Below, piece after piece: positions 43,560 through 52,863 of a stretch of DNA of 64,000 nt. Below the pieces are notes generated by a model. It saw only the letters and a program-made list of their open reading frames with translations. It was not told the DNA's origin and did not search any database. The first letter of the stretch is position 1; every line of letters starts with the position of its first letter. The stretch is from NCBI RefSeq assembly GCF_001025215.1, contig NZ_AP012330.1, forward strand, positions 1,860,001-1,924,000. Direction: 5' to 3'. A program made the position numbers and the translations under genes. Source of the stretch: Bifidobacterium pseudocatenulatum DSM 20438 = JCM 1200 = LMG 10505. Lineage in GTDB: Bacteria; Actinomycetota; Actinomycetes; Actinomycetales; Bifidobacteriaceae.

Positions 43560-46500
43560 CTACATACGCAGTATGCGATCAGCGATGCGCATGGTGGAAT
43601 CGCGGTGCGACACCAGCACGACGGCGCTCCCCCGCTCGGCAAGATCATTGATCGACCCGAGAATCACCGACTCGTTATAGGCGTCAAGACGGCTCGTCGG
43701 CTCGTCGAACAGCACCAAATCGGCGTCGCGAAGGAACATGCGGGCCAATCCGATGCGTTGCTTCTCACCCTCCGAAAGGCGGCCACCCAGCTCGCCGACC
43801 CGCGTATCCAAGCCGTTCGGCAGCGCATCGACCAGTTCGAGCGCGGACGCCTTGGCGAGGGCTTCGCGCAATACGGAATCGGGAATGTCGTGCGCGAGAT
43901 CCGAATCGGAGGAATCAGCGGAATTACCACCAGCATTACTGCTGGAATTACTACAGAAATTACTGCCAGAATTACTGTCAGAATCCGAAAAATCGGCGTC
44001 ATTGCAGGCAATAGCGAGATTTTCGCGAATCGTTCCGTCGAACAGATACGTCTCCTGCCCCATCATCGTCTGCACGCGCCGACGCCATCCGGCGTCAACC
44101 TGCGGCAATGGAACATCCGACAGCGAAATCGTGCCGGAATCCGGATCCCAGTAGCGCATCAGCAGTTTCAACATCGTTGATTTTCCACGCCCGGACGGGC
44201 CTTGAATACCGAGAATGCCCTGCCGTGAAACATCGAGTGAAACATGGTCGAGCACCGGTTGCGAGGCGATGCCGGCACCTTGTTCGCCGGAGGATTGCGC
44301 TTCCGCGGGGCGTGCCGGACTCATGCCAGTCGCATGCTCCGACCGCCCGTTTGGCGTGCGTTCGACGGAAATACGGGCGCCGGATCCATAGCCGAATGTG
44401 ACATCGCGCATTGTCATGCCCTGATATTCCGGGCGTTCGCTCCCCTGCTCGACCACAGCGGGAGCCTCATCCATCAACGCGAACAGGCGGCGTGCCGAAG
44501 CAAACGTTTGCGTCAGATTCGCCGGCAACGCACTCAACGCAAGCGTCGGCCCAAACGAGCTGGCGAGCAGCACGAAAGCCGCAACCAACGCTGGGGCGTT
44601 CGATCCCACGGAACCCATCCACATCAGGCCTTCCGACATATCGGCGGCAGTGGAAACCGCAGTGCACAACGTCATCGCAAGGAAAGCCGCAATCGCCGTG
44701 AACAGCATCACCAATACCGCGCCAAATCCTGCAAAATCGCCATTTTTCACGCTCAGACGCACACGTTTGACCCACAGCGAGCGCGTGCGACGCTGAATGG
44801 ACGCAAGCCGGGCATCGCCTTGGCCGAAGCGGATGATTTCGCCGATGCCACGCATATCGTCAAGCATTTCGTCATCGAGGGCGGACGACTCCTTGCGCAG
44901 TTCCGGACCGATGCCGCGCACCGCGGATGCAAAAAGTTTCGGCAGTATGACGCCGATAATGAGGTGCGCGATGATGAGCGTCGCCGCGAGGGGCGGACTG
45001 AGGGTGAGTAGCGCGAGCGCGTAGACGACGGTAGTCACGATGGCGATGACGACCGGGCTGATGGTGTGTGCGAAGAAGATTTCCAGCAGTTCCACGTCGG
45101 TGGTGACCAGTGCGATCAGGTCGCCTTTGCCTTTGCCTGCAAGCTTGGCGGGGGCGAGACGGCGCAGGGCCGCGAAGGCTTTCGCACGGAATAGCGCAAG
45201 CAGACGGAACGCCACGTTATGGTTCATGAACTGTTCGGCGTAACGCATGCCGCCGCGGATCAACGCGCATACGGCCATGGCTGCGAGCGCCGCGAGAACG
45301 CTGAGGTTCCAGACCGGCGAGCCGACTGCAGCGAAGGCCGCCGCGATGCCGAACACCGGCAGGAAAGTGGCGGCGAGATGGCCGAGCGTGCCGCAGACGC
45401 ACGCGACGATCATGTACTTGCGCTGCGGCCCAACTTCCTTCAACAGGCGCGCAATAAGGCGAGACGTGGGTATTGTCTTCGCGTCCGATTCTGCCGAATC
45501 GGACATCCGAACGCCCGTTTTCGCACCCTGTGCGTCCGTTTCTGCAGAATCGGACACTTGGAGACCCATTTCCGCACGCTGCGTGACTGATTCTGCAGAA
45601 TCGGACGCTTTAAGTGCGTGGGATGCAGAGGTGGAATGGGTTGCGTTATTGCGTAGACCTATGTTTTCCACGGTTTGTTGGGCGTGGAACAGTTTGGCGT
45701 ATGTTCCGTTGGCACGCATGAGTTCCGCATGCGTGCCTTGTTCCGCCACGCGCCCGTGTTCGAATACCACCACATGGTCGGCGTCGGCTGCATTCGCCAT
45801 GCGGTGCGTCACCATGATCACGGTTTTGCCCCGATCCGCAAGCGCCCGAATGGTTTGCAGAATCAGGGTTTCGCTTTCCACATCGACGCTGCTGGTGGCT
45901 TCGTCGAAAATGTAGACGGCAGGCTCCCGCAGCAATGCGCGCGCAATGGCGATGCGCTGCTTCTGCCCTCCCGACAGGTTGCTTGCGCCCTGTTCGATGG
46001 CCAGGTCAAGTTCTTGCGATTGCGCACGCACGAAATCGCTGATATGCGCCGCTTCCAGCGCTTGCCACAGTTCGCTTTCGGTGGCATCCGGCTTGGCCAT
46101 CAGCAGATTGTCACGCAACGTTCCTGCAAAAAGGTGGCTTTGCGCCGCCACTATGGCGATTTCCCTCGTAAGGGATTCGATGGAAAGATCGTTGATTTGG
46201 TACCGTTGCGTCGAGTTGTTTCCTGTGTTTCCGGATTGCAGCCACATACATCCTTCATATCCGGAAAGATTTCCGGAGAGCAGTTCGACGGCGGTGGATT
46301 TGCCGGATCCGGACGGACCGACGATGGCGGTCACCTGCCCGCGCCGCGCAGTGAAAGAGACGCCATGCAATGCGACGACCGAACCATCATCATCTTTCGA
46401 CATGCCTGTTTTTCCAGCACCAACCACACCGGACTTTCCCCCGATTTGTCCAGTTTTTCCAGTTTCCATATCCGCCGTCACAGCCGTATCCGCAGCCACA

Positions 46501-47657
46501 CTCACAGCCGCCGCAGCATCCGTATTCACGTCCACATATCGGAACGACACGTCATCAAAGCACACGTCCACACCGTTATCAGAAGCGCCGAATTCCGGCA
46601 TTTCCTGCATCCCATGCGCAGGAATCGGCGTATCAAGCAATGCGAAAATACGCTTGGTCGAAGTCATGCCGTTCATCGCAACATGGAAGAACGACCCCAA
46701 TTGGCGCAGCGGAATGAAGAAATCCGCGGAAAGAAGCACTATCAGCAGCACGCCGGCAAGCGGCAATGCGGCACCACTCGCATACTGCCAGATCGATACG
46801 CCCACGCCGGCCGCGGCACCCCCGTATGCGACGACGTCCATGGCGGTGAGCGAGCGCAGCTGAATTTGCAGAACATTCATGGTCATTACGCGGAATTGTT
46901 CCGCTTGCTCGCCCATTTTCTTGGCGGCATGCGCATCCGCGTCAAAAGTTTTCAGCGTTTCAAGACCTTGTACATTGTCAAGAAACACAGATCCCATGTC
47001 GGTGTATTTTCCCCAATATTTTTTGAATACTCGGGCTGCGCGCATTGCGACCATGCCAACAATCAATACAATCAAAGGCGCGCATACAAGCAATGTAACA
47101 GCCGTCGGCATATTAATCGGCGCAACTATAAAAAATAATGTTACCGGTGCGAGAATCGCATAAAACAGTTGCGGTAGGAATAATTCGAAGAAGCTTTGGA
47201 TTTGTTCGATGCCTTCACCGGCAGATTGCACCACGTCGGCAGTGCTGATATGTTGCGAATATGATGGTCCGATCGCAAGCATTTTATTAAAAAGCTGTTC
47301 ACGTAACGCGAGTTTGACACGCTCAGCCGCTTCCGCGCCGAAATAGGCCGCTGCGCGCATCATCAGAAAACGCAGTACCGCACAGACCACGATCGCCAGC
47401 ACGCATCCGACGTATGTTTCCGCACTGAATCCGCCGTAGCCAAAGCCGATGAACAGGCGGGAAATCAGGCCACTATCACCCATGGAGAACATGGGGTCGA
47501 ACGCCGATTCCACCACGGCAAGCGCCGGCGAAAGCATGACCACCACCGTCACCACGAACACGACGTTGGCCAGCAGTCCGACCCATTGGCAGAGCACTTT
47601 CGCCGCAACCAACCGCCCCACGCCGGGAGCGAGGGAAAACAGCCTCTTGTCAAACAT
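43560..47657 (-). CDS. Fused two-half ABC exporter (CydDC-like)
   Basis: A 1365-residue protein with two complete membrane-plus-ATPase halves. NBD1 has Walker A GPSGSGKSTAVELLSG (about 445), signature LSGGQKQRIAIARALL and Walker B VYIFDEATSSVD. NBD2 has Walker A GPSGRGKSTMLKLLMR (about 1152), degenerate signature LSEGEKQRIGLARMFLR and LVLFDEPTSRLD. The halves look like CydD and CydC, the cysteine/glutathione exporter for cytochrome assembly, but the substrate is unknown. Halves are joined by a linker with three 17-residue SDSAE repeats (DNA 45481-45625); NBD2 has a Ser/Asn/Asp-rich insert near 1221-1247. I chose the ATG with GAAGG five bases upstream. Confidence 0.8.
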   Translation of the reverse strand: MFDKRLFSLAPGVGRLVAAKVLCQWVGLLANVVFVVTVVVMLSPALAVVESAFDPMFSMGDSGLISRLFIGFGYGGFSAETYVGCVLAIVVCAVLRFLMMRAAAYFGAEAAERVKLALREQLFNKMLAIGPSYSQHISTADVVQSAGEGIEQIQSFFELFLPQLFYAILAPVTLFFIVAPINMPTAVTLLVCAPLIVLIVGMVAMRAARVFKKYWGKYTDMGSVFLDNVQGLETLKTFDADAHAAKKMGEQAEQFRVMTMNVLQIQLRSLTAMDVVAYGGAAAGVGVSIWQYASGAALPLAGVLLIVLLSADFFIPLRQLGSFFHVAMNGMTSTKRIFALLDTPIPAHGMQEMPEFGASDNGVDVCFDDVSFRYVDVNTDAAAAVSVAADTAVTADMETGKTGQIGGKSGVVGAGKTGMSKDDDGSVVALHGVSFTARRGQVTAIVGPSGSGKSTAVELLSGNLSGYEGCMWLQSGNTGNNSTQRYQINDLSIESLTREIAIVAAQSHLFAGTLRDNLLMAKPDATESELWQALEAAHISDFVRAQSQELDLAIEQGASNLSGGQKQRIAIARALLREPAVYIFDEATSSVDVESETLILQTIRALADRGKTVIMVTHRMANAADADHVVVFEHGRVAEQGTHAELMRANGTYAKLFHAQQTVENIGLRNNATHSTSASHALKASDSAESVTQRAEMGLQVSDSAETDAQGAKTGVRMSDSAESDAKTIPTSRLIARLLKEVGPQRKYMIVACVCGTLGHLAATFLPVFGIAAAFAAVGSPVWNLSVLAALAAMAVCALIRGGMRYAEQFMNHNVAFRLLALFRAKAFAALRRLAPAKLAGKGKGDLIALVTTDVELLEIFFAHTISPVVIAIVTTVVYALALLTLSPPLAATLIIAHLIIGVILPKLFASAVRGIGPELRKESSALDDEMLDDMRGIGEIIRFGQGDARLASIQRRTRSLWVKRVRLSVKNGDFAGFGAVLVMLFTAIAAFLAMTLCTAVSTAADMSEGLMWMGSVGSNAPALVAAFVLLASSFGPTLALSALPANLTQTFASARRLFALMDEAPAVVEQGSERPEYQGMTMRDVTFGYGSGARISVERTPNGRSEHATGMSPARPAEAQSSGEQGAGIASQPVLDHVSLDVSRQGILGIQGPSGRGKSTMLKLLMRYWDPDSGTISLSDVPLPQVDAGWRRRVQTMMGQETYLFDGTIRENLAIACNDADFSDSDSNSGSNFCSNSSSNAGGNSADSSDSDLAHDIPDSVLREALAKASALELVDALPNGLDTRVGELGGRLSEGEKQRIGLARMFLRDADLVLFDEPTSRLDAYNESVILGSINDLAERGSAVVLVSHRDSTMRIADRILRM

Positions 47658-48327
47658 AAACACCTTCCGTCCAATGAGCGCACTCGCGTTGCCAGCTCGC
47701 CTACGGCCCAAAGCGCAATCGCCATGCATCCAACAAACGAATCGCAACAGGCCAATACGGGAAAACCGGTGCGTGGCAAACCGTTTTCAGCCTATCCAAG
47801 GCAGCTCGCAATCGTCAAGGGCGCATTGCATACAGCGAACCGTCGCAATCGAATTGCCATAATCGACCTCAAATCAGCAACGTTGAAAAGAGAAAGGCTG
47901 GATGTTCGCCGTTGAGCAGGCAGCCCTCTGACGCAAGGGGTAAATTGCGTCACTCGTGAGTGTACTCGATAAAAAACGCTCGCACCACCATTTCTTCGCA
48001 TTTCGCTGGTTTTACGGTCCTTTCGGGGATATATGGGAAGCATGGCGACTCCCCCGCAACCGTTACGTCAAGCCTTTTTTTCGAACGGATACAGCGCGAC
48101 ACCAAACACTTGATTTTTGACGGAATAGCACCATTTGTCAGTTCATACAAAGTTGATGAAATATTTCTTGTCGCTTCTCACAATGCAGACTTACGGCCCC
48201 GTAACTTAGAATGTGCAAGGTGCGCAAGGGGTAGGAAACGCGGACACACGGTTTGTATCGCTCCCGCACGCATCACAAGCAGAAATACGCGGAAACAACG
48301 CAAAAACCGCGAGAAAGAGAACGCTTC
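47658..48327. other. Long divergent region between ABC exporter and acyl-CoA synthetase
   Basis: 670 bases without a convincing gene. TTGACG at 47815-47820 on the leftward strand could be a -35 for the exporter, but the -10 match is poor. AT-rich tracts at 48060-48200 probably contain the synthetase promoter. The frames that cross this region have no Shine-Dalgarno or family features. Confidence 0.35.
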
Positions 48328-50151
48328 ATGCTCACCGAGTACACCACCCCGGGCGAATCCGTTGAGGTGCGCGACGACGAATCCATCTATTCCCTGCTTA
48401 CTGGACGCATAGCGCGCACTGGCGAAGATACCGTGATCGCGGAACACAAAACCGCCCCCGGCCAATGGACGAAGGTCACTACCGGCGAATTCCACAATGC
48501 CGTGCTCGCCGCCGCAAAAGGCCTCATCGCATTCGGCATCAACAAGGGCGATGCCGTCACCATCTTCTCCACCACCCGCTACGAGTGGGGCGTGCTCGAC
48601 TTCGCACTGGCCGCCATCGGCGCGGTGAACGTGCCGATCTACGACACTGATTCCGCGGCGCAGGCCGAGCGTATCCTCAACGATTCGGATGTGAAACTGG
48701 CCATCGCCGACAATCGCGAGCGCTTCGACCGTCTCGACTCCGTAATCGACCGCTGCCCGTCTCTCAAGCACATTCTGATGCTCGATTCCAACGCCATGGG
48801 CGCGTTGGAAGGCTTGGGCGTCACCGTGTCCGACGAGGAGCTGGAAGCGCGCATCGATTCGGTGCATGCAGACGATCTGGCCACCATCGTGTACACGTCC
48901 GGTTCGACGGGAGCTCCAAAGGGTGCCGAGCTTTCGCACCGCAATTTCATATCGATCACGCGCGCAGGCAGTCTGGCGTTGCATGAGATCGTTCTCGAAG
49001 ATCATCCGCGACTGCTTCTCTTCCTGCCGCTCGCCCACTGTTTCGCACGGTTCATCCAGTACGCGTCGATTGCTTCCGACGACGGCGTGGTTGGTTATCT
49101 GCCGGACACAAAGACGCTGCTGCCCGATTTGCGTTCCTTCGAACCGACATATCTGCTGGGCGTACCACGAGTGTTCGAGAAGGTGTATAACGCGGCCTCC
49201 CGCAAGGCCGGCACGGGTTGGAAGGGACGCCTGTTCCTCAAGGCTGCCGAAGCCGCACGCGATTGGTCGCGCATGCAGCAGGCCGGCGAACGCCCGACCG
49301 CCAAGCAGATCGCGCAGCATCTTTCGTATGAGGCTTCCGTATACCGTACCGTGCGTAGCGCTCTCGGCCCGCGCATCCGCTACGTGGCATGCGGTGGTGC
49401 TCCTCTGGACGTGTCTCTGGCGCATTTCTTCAACGGTATCGGCCTGCCGATGATTCAGGGTTACGGTATGACGGAAACCGCTGCGCCGTTCGCCGCGACC
49501 CGCGTCACCGACAATGTGATCGGCACTGTCGGCCAACCGGCTCCGGGATCGTCTGTGCGCATTTCCGATGATGGCGAACTTCAGGTGAAGGGCCCGAACG
49601 TGTTCAGGGGCTACCACAACCTGCCTGAGAAGACGGCGGAAGCGTTCACCGAGGATGGGTGGCTGAAAACGGGTGATTTGGCGTCGATTGACGACGAGGG
49701 ACGTATTACGATCACCGGCCGTAAGAAGGACATCATCATCACCGCCGGCGGCAAGAACGTTTCTCCGATTCCGATGGAGCAGGAGATTGTGAAATGTCCG
49801 ATTGTGGAGCATGTGGTAGTTGTCGGCGACAATCGTCCGTTCATCGGTGCGCTGATCACGTTGGATCCGGAAGGATTGGAGGCTTGGCTGCCTTCCATTG
49901 GACTGTCTGCCGATACGCCGTTGGATCGCGTGGCTGCGACCGCCGCCGTTCACGACGAAATCCAGAAGTACGTCGACAAGGCGAACGCGACCGTTTCCCG
50001 CGCCGAATCCGTACGTAAGTTCGTAGTGCTGGATACCCAGTTCACGCAGGAAAACAAGTGCCTGACCCCGTCGCTGAAAGTGGTGCGTCCGGCAGTGAAC
50101 CGCGTGTTCGCACAGGTGATCGATCAGCAGCTGTACTCCGGCAAGCGCTGA
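48328..50151 (+). CDS. Long-chain fatty acid-CoA ligase (AMP-forming)
   Basis: A 607-residue adenylate-forming enzyme. The P-loop-like A3 motif YTSGSTGAPKGAELSH, the A5 motif GYGMTETAAPFAA and the A7/A8 region LKTGDLASIDDEGRITITGRK-type (given as TGDLASIDDEG) are present, with C-terminal NKCLTPSLKVVR. It activates long-chain fatty acids to acyl-CoA for lipid metabolism. The ATG chosen starts MLTEYTTPGESV; an earlier ATG 25 codons upstream gives only a basic tail. It is followed by a strong hairpin. Confidence 0.92.
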   Translation: MLTEYTTPGESVEVRDDESIYSLLTGRIARTGEDTVIAEHKTAPGQWTKVTTGEFHNAVLAAAKGLIAFGINKGDAVTIFSTTRYEWGVLDFALAAIGAVNVPIYDTDSAAQAERILNDSDVKLAIADNRERFDRLDSVIDRCPSLKHILMLDSNAMGALEGLGVTVSDEELEARIDSVHADDLATIVYTSGSTGAPKGAELSHRNFISITRAGSLALHEIVLEDHPRLLLFLPLAHCFARFIQYASIASDDGVVGYLPDTKTLLPDLRSFEPTYLLGVPRVFEKVYNAASRKAGTGWKGRLFLKAAEAARDWSRMQQAGERPTAKQIAQHLSYEASVYRTVRSALGPRIRYVACGGAPLDVSLAHFFNGIGLPMIQGYGMTETAAPFAATRVTDNVIGTVGQPAPGSSVRISDDGELQVKGPNVFRGYHNLPEKTAEAFTEDGWLKTGDLASIDDEGRITITGRKKDIIITAGGKNVSPIPMEQEIVKCPIVEHVVVVGDNRPFIGALITLDPEGLEAWLPSIGLSADTPLDRVAATAAVHDEIQKYVDKANATVSRAESVRKFVVLDTQFTQENKCLTPSLKVVRPAVNRVFAQVIDQQLYSGKR

Positions 50152-50165
50152 ATCGCATAATACAT

Positions 50166-50217
50166 AAAAGCGTGGGGTACGAGAGAACGTTTGTATTCTC
50201 TCGTACCCCACGCTTTT
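50166..50217 (+). terminator. Strong 22-bp terminator after acyl-CoA synthetase
   Basis: A perfect 22-base-pair stem (AAAAGCGTGGGGTACG...) with an eight-base loop and T-rich ends on both strands begins 15 bases after the stop. It can work in both directions. Confidence 0.9.
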
Positions 50218-50250
50218 GTTCTGTCTGTACAACTTTCAAGGAATGCAAAC

Positions 50251-50290
50251 GAGCGCCGGTGATCGGAAGCGATCCGACCCGCCGGCGCTC
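50251..50290 (-). terminator. Possible second hairpin between fadD-like and araA genes
   Basis: GAGCGCCGG at 50251-50259 pairs with CCGGCGCTC at 50282-50290 around a 22-base loop. It lies downstream of araA (leftward) and may terminate it. The rest of the 314-base gap shows short repeats of GTAACGG/CCGTTA type but no gene. Confidence 0.4.
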
Positions 50291-50465
50291 ATATGGCAGA
50301 GATTAGTGATGAATCCAGAATGGCTAACGACACTCCATCAGCCATTGTCAGTAAAGCGACAATCAGTGACGGTTCCGTCAGTGCATAACGCGTGCGGTAA
50401 CGGTGCGACAGAAGGCGAACGAGGGTACGTCGAGTCTTCTGCTGTGCCGTTAACGCTCCGTTATG

Positions 50466-51983
50466 TTAGTGACGGTTGTTGAGGCGGTGGTACATTTCGG
50501 AGATCTCAAGGTCGCGCTCGAATTCTGCGGCCTTGGTGTTCGCGTCGATGGTGGCGAGTTCGACACCGGCGATGCGGGCGAAGTCTTCCCAAGCCTCGCG
50601 ACCGACGGAGGTGGTCATGCAGGTGTGGTGGGAGGCGCCGGAACGCAGCCAGCACTCGGCGGAGGTCTTGAGGTCCGGCTGCGGCTTCCACAGGCCACGG
50701 GCGCACGGCAACTGCTTGAGCTCTCCGAGCGGCTCGACCACGTCGACCAGGTTCATGGTCAGGCGGAAACGTTCGCGCACGTCAGACATGGACACGACGA
50801 CGGCGTCCTTCTTCGGGGCGACAGTGAAGACCAGGCGCACCGGATCGGCCTTGCCACCGATGCCGAGCGGGTGGATTTCCAGCTTCGGCTTGGCGATGGT
50901 GCCGACGGACGGGGAGACTTCGAGCATGTGGGAGCCCATGATCATCTCGTTGCCCGGGGTGAAGTTGTAGGAGTAGTCTTCCATGAGGGAAGCGCCACCT
51001 TCGAGGCCGTAGCCCATCACTGCGCCGATGCGCACGAGCACTGCGGTCTTCCAGTCGCCTTCGGCGGAGAAGCCGAAGCCGTACTCGGACGGGAAGCGCT
51101 GCGGGCCAACGCCCGGCAGCTGCGGGAGAGCACCCAAGTCTTCGAAGTTGTCAACGCCGGCGGTGCAGCCATTGGCGCGCATCATGTTGACCATGGCGGC
51201 TTCTTCCTTGGCCGCGATGAACAGGGAATCGTACTTGGCGTCGAGCAGAGCCGGATCAACGTCGTACTTAACCTTGTAGTCTTCGATGATGCTCTTGACC
51301 TGATCGTCCTTGACGGCTTCGTAGGCTGCGACGAGCTCGTTGACGGCCCAAGTGTTGATGGATGCGCCGAACACGCGCTCGGCTTCGGTCTTGTCGCCTT
51401 CGGTGACGGCCACGTTGCGCATGTTGTCGCCCCAACGCATGACCTTCATGTTGTTGGAAGCATCCCAGCCGGCGCAGGCGCGTGCCCAGGTGCCGATTTC
51501 TTCGGCAACGGCCGGATCGGTGTAGTGGCCGACCACGATCTTGCGGTTGATGCCCAGACGGGTCAGGATGTAACCGAACTCACGGTCGCCGTGTGCGGCC
51601 TGGTTCAGGTTCATGAAGTCCATGTCGATGGTTTCCCACGGGATTTCGAAGTGGTGCTGCGTGTTGAGCTGCAGCAGCGGCTTGGTGAGCACTTCGAGGC
51701 CGCGGATCCACATCTTGGCCGGGGAGAAGGTGTGGCACCAGGTGATCACGCCGATGACGTTCGGGTTGGCGGAGGCTTCGACCATGAAGGCCTTGACGCC
51801 GTCGGAGGACTTCAGGGTCGGCTTAAGCACCACCTTGACCGGAATCTTGCCGGTTGCGTTGAGCGCGTCGACGATTTCGCCGGACTGCTCGGCCACCTGA
51901 CGCAGCGCTTCTTCGCCGTACAGATCCTGGGATCCGACGCCGAACCAGACTTCCTTGCCTTCAAACGGGTTTTCCATTGCCAT
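50466..51983 (-). CDS. araA: L-arabinose isomerase
   Basis: A 505-residue enzyme that converts L-arabinose to L-ribulose with Mn2+. EVWFGVGSQDLYGEEALRQV at the start, GVITWCHTFSPAKMW and FGYILTRLGINRKIVVGH are family signatures; SEYGFGFSAEGDWKTAVLVR and MEDYSYNFTPGNEMIMGSHM carry the active-site Glu and His. It is the last gene of the ara operon, separated from araD by 144 bases with a hairpin. Confidence 0.96.
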   Translation of the reverse strand: MAMENPFEGKEVWFGVGSQDLYGEEALRQVAEQSGEIVDALNATGKIPVKVVLKPTLKSSDGVKAFMVEASANPNVIGVITWCHTFSPAKMWIRGLEVLTKPLLQLNTQHHFEIPWETIDMDFMNLNQAAHGDREFGYILTRLGINRKIVVGHYTDPAVAEEIGTWARACAGWDASNNMKVMRWGDNMRNVAVTEGDKTEAERVFGASINTWAVNELVAAYEAVKDDQVKSIIEDYKVKYDVDPALLDAKYDSLFIAAKEEAAMVNMMRANGCTAGVDNFEDLGALPQLPGVGPQRFPSEYGFGFSAEGDWKTAVLVRIGAVMGYGLEGGASLMEDYSYNFTPGNEMIMGSHMLEVSPSVGTIAKPKLEIHPLGIGGKADPVRLVFTVAPKKDAVVVSMSDVRERFRLTMNLVDVVEPLGELKQLPCARGLWKPQPDLKTSAECWLRSGASHHTCMTTSVGREAWEDFARIAGVELATIDANTKAAEFERDLEISEMYHRLNNRH

Positions 51984-52038
51984 GTGATTGTTCCTTTACT
52001 TCGTTGTTTATGGAGTTTTTAATTATTTATTGCGATTG

Positions 52039-52081
52039 CGAACTCGCGCTTCGCGTTGTTCTGTTGCGTAGCGCGAGTTCG
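52039..52081 (-). terminator. Hairpin between araD and araA
   Basis: CGAACTCGCGCT and AGCGCGAGTTCG form a perfect 12-base stem around a 19-base loop about 55 bases before araA. It has no U-run, so it is more likely an mRNA processing or stability element than a full terminator. Confidence 0.5.
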
Positions 52082-52127
52082 TACGATTGTGAAATTATGT
52101 AGGATTACGGAATCGTAGGATTGCAGC

Positions 52128-52820
52128 TCAGTGCTGGCCGTAGACGTTGGTGTAACGATCGTTCAGCTTCGCGATATCCTCATCCGAAATCGGAATGATC
52201 TCACCCAACTGCCTCGCCGCCCACATCGTATGAGCGACCTCCTCCGTCATCGCCGCGGCCTTCACCGCCGACTCCGCGTCCTTGCCGATGGTGAACGGAC
52301 CATGGTTCTGCATCAGCACCGCAGGAGACTTCGGATACTCCCTGAGCGTCTCGACCACGCCCTCGCCGATCGCCTCGGAACCGATCAGACGGAACGGACC
52401 CACCGGAACAGGACCGCCGAACTCGTCGCCCATCATCGTCAGACCGCACGGAATGTTCTGCCCCGTCGCCGCCCACGCCGTCGCATACGTCGAATGCGTA
52501 TGCACCACGCCGTACACGTCCGGCATATGACGGTAGATGTACGCATGCGACGCCGTATCGGAGGAAGGAGCCTCCGAACCGTCCACCACGTTGCCGTCCA
52601 GATCGCACACCACCATGCTCGACGGCGTCAGGTACTCGTAACGCAGGCCCGACGGCTTGATCACCATCAGATCCGCCGTATGCAGACGCTGCGACACGTT
52701 GCCAGCCGTCCACACCACCAGGTTCCACTTGATCAGCTGCTCGTGCAAGGTCGCCACGACCTCGCGCACCTGCTTGACCTCGGCACGAACCTCAGGACCA
52801 TAATCAGCCAAAGTAGCCAT
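52128..52820 (-). CDS. araD: L-ribulose-5-phosphate 4-epimerase
   Basis: A 230-residue class II aldolase-family epimerase. It has VVWTAGNVSQRL and DLMVIKPSGLRYEYLTPSSM, the metal-binding HTHSTYATAWAATG, and MQNHGPFTIGKDAESAV with the third His. It converts L-ribulose 5-phosphate to D-xylulose 5-phosphate, which enters the bifid shunt. The ATG with AAAGGA seven bases upstream was chosen over one two codons earlier. Confidence 0.96.
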   Translation of the reverse strand: MATLADYGPEVRAEVKQVREVVATLHEQLIKWNLVVWTAGNVSQRLHTADLMVIKPSGLRYEYLTPSSMVVCDLDGNVVDGSEAPSSDTASHAYIYRHMPDVYGVVHTHSTYATAWAATGQNIPCGLTMMGDEFGGPVPVGPFRLIGSEAIGEGVVETLREYPKSPAVLMQNHGPFTIGKDAESAVKAAAMTEEVAHTMWAARQLGEIIPISDEDIAKLNDRYTNVYGQH

Positions 52821-52863
52821 AATCATTTCCTTTCAAATTGAAATAAGTTTTTAAAATATTTAT

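Noticed and set aside
45481..45625. Regular 51-bp repeats thought of as CRISPR or a mobile element
   Set aside because: They are in frame inside the ABC exporter and encode a 17-residue linker repeat. There is no unique spacer and no Cas gene.
47658..48327. A small gene or RNA in the 670-base gap
   Set aside because: Several frames cross it, but none has a credible start or motif, and no tRNA-like or terminator-flanked structure was found.
48178..50232. A long 684-residue frame on the strand opposite the acyl-CoA synthetase
   Set aside because: It is the mirror of a clear adenylate-forming enzyme; its composition is rich in Arg and His, it has no ribosome binding site and no recognisable motif.
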